Shown here: positions 42,201 to 54,200 of the stretch, piece after piece
Position numbering within the stretch: the first letter of the stretch is position 1
Layout: every line of letters begins with the position of its first letter
Assembly: GCA_024195265.1 (NCBI GenBank)
Contig: JAJLRJ010000013.1
Location: forward strand, 4,419,075-4,483,074
Length of the DNA stretch: 64,000 nucleotides
Source: Dendrophyllia cribrosa
Lineage: Eukaryota > Cnidaria > Anthozoa > Scleractinia > Dendrophylliidae
Reading direction: 5' to 3'
The notes under the pieces: model-generated
What the model was told of the DNA's origin: nothing
Database searches by the model: none
The model's input: only the letters and a program-made list of their open reading frames with translations
Program-made: the position numbers and the translations under genes

Positions 42201-45200
42201 TGTTTTGACCGCGATTAAACTTTGCGTACGAATCGATTGAATATGACCTCGTTGTTGTCGACAAAGCTAGTCCCAAATAGATTTTAACGAGGCACTGCGC
42301 ACAGAATATAATTACGAATGGGCTATGTTTAATTAAAATAAAAATCTCTCGCTATTGCTGCATTCAAAAACCTCTGAAAGTTCTCTTTTGATGGTGTAAT
42401 TCGAGTGAAAAAGGCTCAATTTGGTTTTAACACATAAACATCGAACGAGCAGCTCGCGCACACAGTCGATAGCGCCGCGAAGTCGAACTTTTGAAAAATT
42501 TCTGTCTCGAGAAAGAAAGTCATGACTTAGTTTAGCCCAATGGGAGGATTTAGCAGACAAGACATCTACTAAAATAGTTTTTTCTAGAATTATTCATCCG
42601 TTGCGTCGTTTTCGTCCTCGATATCTTTTTCCGTAATGGCGGCCGAAGGTCGCGTTTGTAAAGTGTTGTGCCTCTTTTAGTTAATAAGCAAAACATGCAC
42701 CTTTTTGAGTTAATAAGCAAAAGTTACTTGCTTAATAAGCAAAAAGTAACACATTTCTTGCTTAATAACAAGAAAATAGCGTCTTTTTTGGTTAATAACT
42801 AAACTTGACGTGTCAAACTTGCTTATTATGTAGAAAAGACGGATTTTCTGCTTAATAAACACTTTCCAAAAACAATCTGACTGTCCAAAAACAATCTGAC
42901 TCCTGTTATAGACAATGAATTTTCTTAGGCACTGAATTTCATAGCCTATGGATTTTCATAGGCCATGAATTTCATAGGCCATAAATTTCATGGGTCATGG
43001 CTTTTCATAGACCATGAATTTCAAGGCCATTCATTTTCATAGGCCATTGATTTAATGGGCCATGGATTTTCATAGGCCATGAATTTCATGGCCATGAATT
43101 TTCATGGGCCATGGATTTTCATGGGCCATGGATTTCCATACATTAGGCTATGAATTTCTTAGGCCATGAATTTCATGGGCCATGGATTTTTAAATGCCAT
43201 GAATTTTCATAGGCCTTACATTTTCATTGGCCATGAATTTCATACGCTAAGAATTTTCATACGCCATGAATTTCATGTCCATGAATTATCATAGGCCATG
43301 GATTTTCATAGGCCATGAATTTTCTCAGGTCATGAATTTTATGGGCCATGGATTTTTAAATGCCATGAATTTTCATAGGCCATGGATTTTCATTGTCCAT
43401 GAATTTCATATTAGGCTATGAATTTTCATAGGCCATGGATATTTATAGGCCATGAATTTTCATAGGCCACAAGTTTTCATAGGCCATGAATTGTCATAGG
43501 CCACGAGTTTTCATAGCCCAAGAATTTTCATACGCCATAAATTTAATAGGCCATGGGTTTTTTCTTAGACCACGAATTTTCTTAGGCACTGAATTTCATA
43601 GTCCATGGATTTTCATATTAGCCATGGATTTTCATAGGCAATGAATTTTCTTATGCCATGGAGTTTCTTACAATAGGCCATGGATTTAAATAGGCAATGA
43701 ATTTCATGGCCATGAAATTTCATAGGCCATGAGTTTTCATATGCCATGGATTTTCAAATGCCATGGATTTTCATAGGCTATGAATTTTCTTAGGCCATGA
43801 ATTTTTAAATGCCATGAATTTTCATAGGCCATGGATTTTCATTGGCCATCAATTTCATAGGCTACAAATTTTAATTAGGCCATGGATTTTCATACGCCAT
43901 GAATTTCATGGCCATGAATTTGGATTCATAGGCCATGGATTTTCATAGGCCATGAATTTTCATAGGCTATGAATTTCATGGGCCATGGATTTTCAAAGGC
44001 CATGGATTTTCATAGGCCATGAATTTTCATAGGCCATGGATTTTCATAGAGGATGGATTTTTATAGGCCACGAATTTTCATAGGCTATGAATTTCATAGG
44101 CCATGAATTTTTTTAGGCCATGGATTTTCATAGGCCATGGATTTTCATACGCGATGGATTTTTATAGGCCATGAATTTCATGGGCCATGGATGTTTATAG
44201 GCCATGAATTTCATAAGCCATAAATTTCATGGGTCATGGATTTTCATAGACCATGAACTTCATGGCCATGAATTTTAATTGGCCATGGATTTTCATAGTC
44301 CATGAATTTTCATAGGCCACAGATTTTTATAGGACATGGATTTTCATAGGGCATGATTTTTCATGGCCATGAATTTTCATAGCTCATGGATTTTCCTACG
44401 CCATGAATTTTCATAGGCCATGAATTTCATGGGCTATGGATTTTCATAGGCCATGACTTTCATGGCCATGAATTTTCATAGGCCATGAATTATTATGGGC
44501 CATGAATTTCATTGGCCATGAATTTCATGGTCATGAATTTTCACAGGCCATGGATTTTCATAGGCCATGGATTTTCATTCATTTGGCCATGAATTTCATG
44601 GGCTGTTATTTCATAGGTCATGGATTTTCGTAGGCCATGAATAGGCCAGGAATTTCATGGACATGAATTTTCATAGGCCATGGATTTTCAAAGGCCATGA
44701 ATTTAATAGTCCATGGATTTTTTTAAAGACCATGAATTTTCTTAGGCACTGAATTTCATAGCCCATGCCCATGGATTTTCATAGGCCATGAATTTCATAG
44801 GCCATAAATTTCATGGGTCATGGATTTTCATAGACCATGAATTTCATGGCCATGAATTTTCATAGGCCATGGATTTTCATAGGCCATGAATTTCAGAGGC
44901 CATGGATTTTCATAGGCCATGAATTTCAGAGGCCATGGATTTTCATAGGCCATGAATTTCATAGGCCATGGATTTTCATAGCCACAAATTTTCATAGGCC
45001 ATGGATTTTCATAGCCATAAATTTTCATAGGCCATGGATTTTCATAGGCCATGAATTTCATGGGCCATGGATTTTCATAGACCATGACTTTCATGGGCCA
45101 TGGATTTTTAAGTGCCATGAATTTCATTGGCCATGAATTTAATGAGCATGAATTTTCATAGGCCATGGATTTTCATAGGGCATAATTTTTCATGGCCATG

Positions 45201-48200
45201 AATTTCCATAGGCCATGGACTTTCATAACCAGGAATTTTCATAGGCCATGAATTTCATGGGCCCTGGATTTTTAAATGCCAAGAATTTTCATAGGCCTTG
45301 GATTTTCATTGTCCATGAATTTCATAGGCTATGAATTTTCATAGGCCATGGATATTTATAGGCCATGAATTTTCATAGGTGATGGATTTTCATTGTCCAT
45401 GAATTTCATGGGCCATGGATTTTTAAATGCCATGAATTTTCAAAGGCCATGGATATTTATAGGCCATGAGTTTTCATAGGCCATGAATTTTTATAGGCCA
45501 TGAATTTTCATACTAGGCCATGAATTTAATAGCCCATGGAATTTTTCAGAGACCATGGATTTTCATACGCCATGAATTTCATGTCCATGACTTTTCATAG
45601 GCCATGGATTTTCACAGGCAATGAATTTTCTTAGGCCATGAATTTCATGGGCCTTGGATTTTTAAATGCCATGAATTTTCATAGGCCATGGATTTTCATT
45701 GGCCATGAATTTCATAGGCTATGAATTTTCATAGGCCATGAATTTCGTGGATGTTTATAGGTGATGTTTATAGGTGATGAATTTTTTTAGGCCATGGATT
45801 TTCGTAGGCCATGGATTGTCATAGGTCATGAATTTTCATAGGCCATGGATTTTCATAGGCCATGGATTGTCATAGGTCATGAATTTTCATAGGCCATGGA
45901 TTTTCATAGCCATGAATTTTCATAGGCCATGGATTTTTTCATAGACCATGAATTTTCTTAGGCACTGAATTTCATATTAGCCCATGGATTTTCATAGGCC
46001 ATGAATTTTCATAGGCCATGAATGTCATGGTCCATGGATTTTCATAGGCCATGGATTTTCATAGGCCATGAATTTCATGGCCATGGATGTTTATAGGCCA
46101 TGAATTTTTTTAGGCCATGGATTTTCATAGGTCATGAATTTTCATAGGCCATGGATTTTCATAGTCATGAATTTTCATAGGCCATGGATTTTTTCATAGA
46201 CCATGAATTTTCTTAGGCAATGAATTTCATAGCCCATGGATTTTCATAGGCCATGAATTTTTATAGGCCATGGATTTTCATAGGCCATGAATGTCATGGT
46301 CCATGGATTTTCATAGGCCATGTATTAACATAGGCCATGAATTTCATGGCCATGAATTTTCATAGGCCTGGATTTTCATAGGCCATGAATTTTCATAGGC
46401 CATGAATTTCATGGCCATGAATTTTCATAGGCCATGGATTTAATGGGATATGGATTTTAAATGGCCATGAATTTTCATATTAAGCCATGGATTTTCATAG
46501 GCTATGAATTTTCTTAGGCCATGAATTTCATGGGCCATGGATTTTTAAATGTCATGAATTTTCATGGGCCTTGGATTTTCCTTGGCCATGAATTTCATAG
46601 GGTATGAATTTTTTTAGGCCACAGATTTTCATAGGTAATGGATTTTCATAGGCCATGAACTTCATGGGACATGGATTTTAAAAGGCCATGAATTTCATGG
46701 GCCATGGATGTTTATAGGCCATGAATTTTTTTATTCCATGGATTTTCATAGGCCATAGAATTTCATAGGCCATGGATTTTCATAGGCCATGAATTTCAGG
46801 GAGATGAATTTTCATTGGCCATGGATTTTTATAGGTCATGAATTTTAATAGGACATGAATTTTCATAGGCCATGAATTTCATGGCCAAGGATGTTTATAG
46901 GTGATGAATTTTTTTAGGCCATGGATTTTCGTAGGCCATGGATTTTCATAGGCCATGAATTTTCATAGGCCATGAATGTCATGGTCCATGGATTTTCATA
47001 GGCCATGAATTTCATGGCCATGGATGTTTATAGGCCATGAATTTTTTTAGGCTATGGATTTTCATAGGTCATGAATTTTCATAGGCCATGGATTTTCATA
47101 GTCATGAATTTTCATAGGCCATAGATTTTTTCATAGACCATGAATTTTCTTAGGCACTGAATTTCATAGCCCATGGATTTTCATAGGCCATGAATTTTTA
47201 TAGGCCATGGATTTTCATAGGCCAAGGATTATCATAGGCAATGAATTTCATGGCCATGAATTTTCATAGGCCATGAATGTCATGGCCATGAATTTTCATA
47301 GGCCATGAATTTTCATAGGCCATGAATTTTCATAGGCCATGAATTTCATAGGATGGACCTACTTGTGGAGGATGTACCTACTTGTGGAGTATGTACCTAC
47401 TTGTGGAGTATGCACCTACTTGTGGAGTATGCACCTACTTGTGGAGTATGTACCTACTTGTGGAGTATGTACCTACTTGTGGAGTATGTACCTACTTGTG
47501 GAAGATGTACCTACTTGTGGAGGATGTACCTACTTGTGGAGTATGCACCTACTTGTGGAGTATGCACCTACTTGTGGAGTATGCACCTACTTGTGGAGTA
47601 TGTACCTACTTGTGGAGTATGTACCTACTTGTGGAGTATGTACCTACTTGTGGAGTATGTACCTACTTGTGGAGTATGTACCTACTTGTGGAGTATGCAC
47701 CTACTTGTGGAGTATGTACCTACTTGTGGAGTATGTACCTACTTGTGGAGTATGCACCTACTTGTGGAGTATGTACCTACTTGTGGAGTATGTACCTACT
47801 TGTGGAGTATGTACCTACTTGTGGAGTATGTACCTACTTGTGGAGTATGCACCTACTTGTGGAGGATGCACCTACTTGTGGAGGATGCACCTACTTGTGG
47901 AGTATGTACCTACTTGTGGAGTATGCACCTACTTGTGGAGTATGCACCTACTTGTGGAGTATGTACCTACTTGTGGAGGATGCACCTACTTGTGGAGTAT
48001 GCACCTACTTCTGGTGTATGTACCTACTTCTGAAGTACTTTTATTAATGACTTTCTCCTAAAAACAGTAAAAACTATACTAGGAGGCAAGTTTACTAATT
48101 GTTAAAATAAATCTTGAATGAAACTAAATATAATAATCAAAGTTAAAGACAGCAGGGAAAGTCATGTAGCAGAAAAACAAATTTAGCCCTTTTAAGTTTG

Positions 48201-51200
48201 TCGTACGCAGTTGTCGGTAAAAAGTGCACCAAATTTGCAGGTGTCAAAAGGGTAATTTGAAACCTTAATACAGACCATCGGCGCTTCCAAGAATTCTCTG
48301 TTATCCTTGTAGCTTCGCTCACCAAATTACGGCAGATAAACGGCAAGTGAACGGCTCGAACCAATAGCATTCATGAGCTATATTTTTGTTGTGCGACATT
48401 TGTTTACACAAGGGCGTCTTTGTAGATTCCTCGTCACTGATGAGAAAAAAACCTCGCCGGCTGAATCCTTAACGGACAACTCTGGCCATTCGAAAGGACG
48501 ACTGTACTGTCGTTCGAACAGGTGAAGATTTTTCTGAACGGATTATGCAAAAGCTGTTCGAACGGATGGGATTTTTTTCTGAACGGATGGACAATTTTTC
48601 TGAATGGATAACCTATTAAGCCGTTTGAACGCATGCATTTTTTTTCTGAATGGATAGCACAAGCCGTTCGAACGGATTCAGAGTTTTTCTGAACGGATGA
48701 CCCAAGCCGTTCAAACGGCCGATGTTAATTTTTTCTGAACGGATGCAAATTTTTTCAGAACGGATGATAAACGGCTAGTGAACGGAATTCCGTTCAAAAA
48801 CAGAAAGCCGTTTAAGTGTACGTTTTCGCGTGAGAGGTCACATATGGGCTATGAACTTTCTTAGGCCATGGATTTTTAAATGCCATGAATTTTCATAGGC
48901 CATGGAGTTTCATTGGCCATGAATTTCATAGGCCATTAATTTTCATAGGCCATTAATTTAATAGGCCATAGATTTTTTCAGACCATGAATTTTCTTAGGC
49001 ACTGAATTTCATAGCCCATGGATTTTTATAGGCCATGAATTTTCATAGGCCATGAATTTTCATAGGCCATGAATTTTCATAGGCCATGAATTTCATGCCC
49101 ATGAATTTTCATAGACCATGGATTTTCATAGGCCATGGATTTTCATAGGCCATGAGTTTTCATAGGGCACGACTTTTCATTTTTTTTGTTTTGTTTTTGT
49201 TTTTGTTTTGCAAAATAACATTTATTTTATTTCACAATACAAAGCGAATGAATTTTCATAGGCCATCGATGCATTTTCATAGGCCATGAATAATTTTTTT
49301 ATGGGCCATGGATTTTCATGGGCCATGAATTTCATGGCCCATGGATTTTCATAGGTCATGAATTTTCATAGGGCATGGATTGTCATAGGTCATGAATTTT
49401 CATAGGCCATGGATTTTAATAGCCATGAAAATTTTTCCATAGGCCATGAGTTTAATAGGCCATGGATTTTTTCAGACCATGAATTTTCTTAGGCACTGAA
49501 TTTCATAGCCCATGGATTTTCATAGGCCATGAATTTTCATAGGTCATGGATTTTCATAGGCCATGAATGTCATGGTCCATGGATTTTCATAGGCCATGGA
49601 TTTTCATAGGTCATGAATTTCATGGCGTTGAATTTTCATAGGCCATGGATTTTCATAGGCCATGAATTTAATGGGCCATGGATTTTCATAGGCCATGGAT
49701 TTTCATATATAGGCTATGAACTTTCTTAGGCCATGAATTTCATGGGCCATGGATTTAATAGGCCATGAGTTTAATAGGCCATGGATTTTTTCAGACCATG
49801 AATTTTTTTAGGCACTGAATTTCATAGCCCATGGATTTTCATAGGCCATGAATTTTCATAGGTCATGGATTTTCATAGGCCATGAATGTCATGGTCCATG
49901 GATTTTCATAGGTCATGAATTTTCATAGGCCATGGATTTTCATAGGCCATGAATTTCATGGGCCATGGATTTTCATAGGCCATGGATTTTCATTTTTAGG
50001 CTATGAACTTTCTTAGGCCATGAATTTCATGGGCCATGGATTTTTAAATGCCATGAATTTTCATAGCCCATGGAATTTCATGGCCATGGAATTTCATAGG
50101 CTGGGCCATGAATTTTCATAGGCCATGAATTTTCATTGGCCACGGATTTTCATAGGCCATGGATTTTTTCATAGACCATGAATTTTCTTTGGCACTGAAT
50201 TTCATAGCCCATGGATTTTCATAGACCATGAATTTCATAGGCCATAAATTTCATGGGTCATGGATTTTCATAGACCATGGATTTTCATAGGCCGTGAATT
50301 TCATGGCCATGAATTTTCATAGGCCATGGATTTTCATAGGCCATGGCTTTTCATAGGGCACGATTTTTCATGGCCATGAATTTTCATAGGCCATAGATGG
50401 ATTTTCATAGGCCATGAATTATGGGCCATGGATTTTCATGGGCCACGGATTTTCATAGGTCATGAATTTTCATAGGGCATGGATTGTCATAGGTCATGAA
50501 TTTTCATAGGCCATGGATTTTAATAGCCATGAATTTTCATAGGCCATGAATTTCATAGGCCATGAATTTAATAGGCCATGAATTTAATAGGCAATGAATT
50601 TTCTTAGGCACTGAATTTCATAGCCCATGGATTTTCATAGGCCATGAATTTTCATAGGCCATGGATTTTCATAGGCCATGAATTTTCATAGGCCATGGAT
50701 TTTCATAGGTCATGAATTTCATGGCCTTAAATTTTCATAGGCCATGAATTTTCATAGGCCATGAATTTCATGGGCCATGGATTTTCATATATAGGCTATG
50801 AACTTTCTTAGGCCATGAATTTCATGGGCCATGGATTTTTAAATGCCATGAATTTTCATAGGCCATGGATTTTCATTGGCCATGAATTTCACAGGCTATG
50901 AATTTTCATAGGCCATGGGTTTCATACGCCATGAACTTCATGGCCATGGATGTTTATAGGCCATGGATTTTCATAGGTCATGAATTTCATGGCCTTGAAT
51001 TTTCATAGGCCATGGATTTTCATAGGCCATGAATTTCATGGGCCATGGATTTTCATAGGCCATGGATTTTCATTGGCCATGAATTTCACAGGCTATGAAT
51101 TTTCATAGGCCATGGGTTTTCATACGCCATGAACTTCATGGCCATGGATGATTATAGGCCATTGATTTTCATAGGCCATGGAATTTCATGGTCATGAATT

Positions 51201-54200
51201 TTCATAGGCTGGGCCATGAATTTTCATAGGCCATGAATTTTCATTGGCCACGGATTTTTATGAGCCATGAATTTTATGGGCCATGGATTTTCATAGGTCA
51301 TGAATTTTCATAGGGCATGGATTGTCATAGGTCATGAATTTTCATAGGCCATGGATTTTAATAGCCATGAATTTTCATAGGCCATGAATTTCATAGGCCA
51401 TGAATTTAATAGGCCATGAATTTAATAGGCAATGAATTTTCTTAGGCACTGAATTTCATAGCCCATGGATTTTCATAGGCCATGAATTTTCATAGGCCAT
51501 GGATTTTTATACGCCATGAATTTTCATAGGTCATGAATTTCATGGCCTTGAATTTTCATAGGCCATGAATTTTCATAGGCCATGAATTTCATGGGCCATG
51601 GATTTTCATATATAGGCTATGAACTTTCTAAGGCCATGAATTTTTAAATGCCATGAATTTTCATAGGCCATGGATTTTCATTGGCCATGAATTTTCATTG
51701 GCCACGGATTTTCATGGGCCATGAATTTTATGGGCCATGGATTTTCAAACGCCATGAATTTTCATAGGCTATGGATTTTTATGCCATGAATTTTTATAGG
51801 CCATGGATTTTTTCATAGACCATGAATTTTTTTTGGCACTGAATTTCATAGCCCATGGATTTTCATAGACCATGAATTTCATTTATTAGGGGCCATTAAT
51901 TTCATGGGTCATGGATTTTCATAGACCATGAATTTCATGGCCATGAATTTTCATAGGCCATGAATTTCATGGCCATGAATTTTCATAGGCCATGAATTTC
52001 ATGGCCATGAATTTTCATAGGCCATGAATTTTCGGCCATGGATTTTCATAGGGCACGATTTTTCATGGCCATGAATTTTCATAGGCCATGGATTTTTCAT
52101 AGGCCATGAATTTTCATAGGCCATCGATGGATTTTCATAGGCCATGAATTATGGGCCATGGATTTTCATGGGCCATGAGTTTTCAAAGGCCATGTATTTT
52201 CATAGGCCATGGATTTTCATAGGCCATGAATTTTCATAGGCCATGGATTTTCATAGACCATGAGTTTTCAGAGGCCATGAATTTCCTAGGCCATGGATTT
52301 TCAAAGGCCATGAATTGCATGGCCACGAATTTTCATTGGCCATGAATTTTCATAGGCCATGAATTTTTATACATGTATGCCATGAATTTTTATAGGCCAT
52401 GGATTTTCATAATAAGTTAATTGTTTATTACTTGCACAGGCATATTAGCCTGCAATTTTTTGCCTCTCTAAGGCGGATGATTTTCTTTGTTCAAATTTTA
52501 TAAACACATGGTTTAATCTTACCTGAATTGAAGTCTAGTTTAGACATCTGCAAGGCATATGCTTCACATTCTTTTTTGCTAAAGCTGAAGATAATCACAG
52601 GCTGGAAATTCCTCTCCATTATCATTTTCACAATTTTGAAACAGTTTGAAGGACCTACAACAAAAAAGTAATGTTCACAGTCTCTTTGAATGCAAGCAGT
52701 CCATCATTTTCCCCTCAAAATATTTAGGAGCAAAACCGATTTATGGAATGGCGACTTCAATTCCAAAAAGCAATTGTATGCTTACCAACCTTTACAAGAC
52801 AGTACATTGTGTGTACACTGTACATGAACATTGTATAATTTCAATAAAATGCAAGGGAAGTTGTTGAAGAAGACTGAACACTTGCTGAACACTTGGTTAG
52901 AAAAATTGTACTGCAGCGCTATTTTTTATCATAATACAGTCACTTGGCATACTGCTCATCTTTGTCAGGCGAGTTAGACACATTGCACCATTATGTTGTT
53001 GTTTTTGTTACAAAACAACAAATACATGTACAAGCGACTGGGGATTTAGTATAGGGCTCTATGATCCCTAAAATACCCTCGGCTGGCTATTGTAAATAAT
53101 TATAATATATCCTTCAGTTGTTTCTCCCTCCTCAGCTGGAATCGGGTCACAGGTTTGTCAGTCGCAAGAATGTTAAATGTAACCCTCGTTTAACAAAGTC
53201 AAATTATAATTTTGTATTTAACAAGTCAATATAAGATCTCCAATTACCTTTAGTTCCTCCTTTTCGCCCCCTTTGCGAGCCTGGGTCTGTCCCTCCTTCT
53301 CTTATAACAGCCATGGCTTTCTGGAAATTTTCTTCACGAAACTCTCCCTAATGAATGACATAAATATCATATAAAAACCAGGGTTAAAAAGAACAGTTAA
53401 AAGTCAAAGCAGCTCTAAAAGCAATGTGAAATTTGCTGTTTTGTTTGAATGTTTGTTTTCATTTTATTTGTCTAAATTGTGAGTGTTATGAATAATAATG
53501 AGGAGCTGTTAGGGTGGGGAGGGGGAAGGGTTAGGGAGAGAAGGGAGGGGGTGGGGGGGGGGGGAGAGGGAAGGGGGTGGGGGGAGAGGGTGGGCGTTCC
53601 TAGTCTGATTTTCTTCTTCACTTACTTTCTCATCTTCAACAAGAAAGAGTCCATCTCCTCCAGCTGGATATATGTAATGCTGAAGAGGAGTTGGTCTGAA
53701 GTCTGTATAAACTACGTGACAGGGCTGAAAGACAACAACAAGACATGATGAGCTACAGTGACACTAATATGGCCACTCTGTTAATACAGTCATCTACAAT
53801 ATTGGTCACATTTGTTGGAAAGGTGTCTGCTTTCTTCCCCTTCTTTCTCCTTCAATGTTGATGTTAAAGATGCTATCTAGTGTCAAAAACAATATGAGCT
53901 CGCGCAACATTGGAGAGAGAGGATAGAGCAACATTGGGAGGAGAGGATAGACCAACATTGGGGAGAGAGGATAGAGCAACATTGGGGGGAGAAGATAGAG
54001 CAACATTGGGGAGAGAGGATAGAGCAACATTGGGGAGAGAGGATAGAGCAACATTGGGGGGAGAGGAAGAGCAACATTGGGGGGAGAGGATAGAGCAACA
54101 TTGGGGGAGAGGATAGAGCAACATTGGGGGGAGAGGATAGAGCAACATTGGGGGGAGAGGATAGAGCAACATTGGGGGGAGAGGATAGAGCAACATTGGG

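Larger units (their letters stand above)
20951..52412. repeat. Giant 16-17 bp satellite array filling MTREX intron 12
   Basis: The array consists of variants of a 17-bp unit, CCATGAATTTTCATAGG, and a 16-bp unit with three T. The main variation is A/G at position 6 and AGG/GGG at the end. The unit is nearly its own reverse complement, so both strands look alike (GGCCATGAATTTCATGGCC recurs). Excluding interruptions there are about 24 kb, on the order of 1,400 units. Interruptions lie at 21,141-21,504, 26,790-29,229, about 39,808-42,908, about 47,352-48,845 and 49,178-49,250. Larger blocks are duplicated (462, 788, about 3,030, 6,407 and 10,380 bp offsets). All reading frames through it are repeat artefacts. 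It starts and stops about 100-110 bp from the flanking splice sites. Confidence 0.97.

Noticed and set aside
44828..45166. Frames encoding [15 protein letters not shown] or [16 protein letters not shown] repeats on both strands
   Set aside because: A 17-bp satellite gives 51-bp coding periodicity by chance; both strands are open because the unit is near-palindromic.
47339..48061. Three overlapping plus-strand frames of over 220 codons
   Set aside because: They result from a 19-bp tandem unit that contains no stop in any frame; the products are pure repeats without a conserved domain.
20951..52412. CRISPR-like array of short regular repeats
   Set aside because: Units are contiguous with no unique spacers, and the context is a spliced animal gene.
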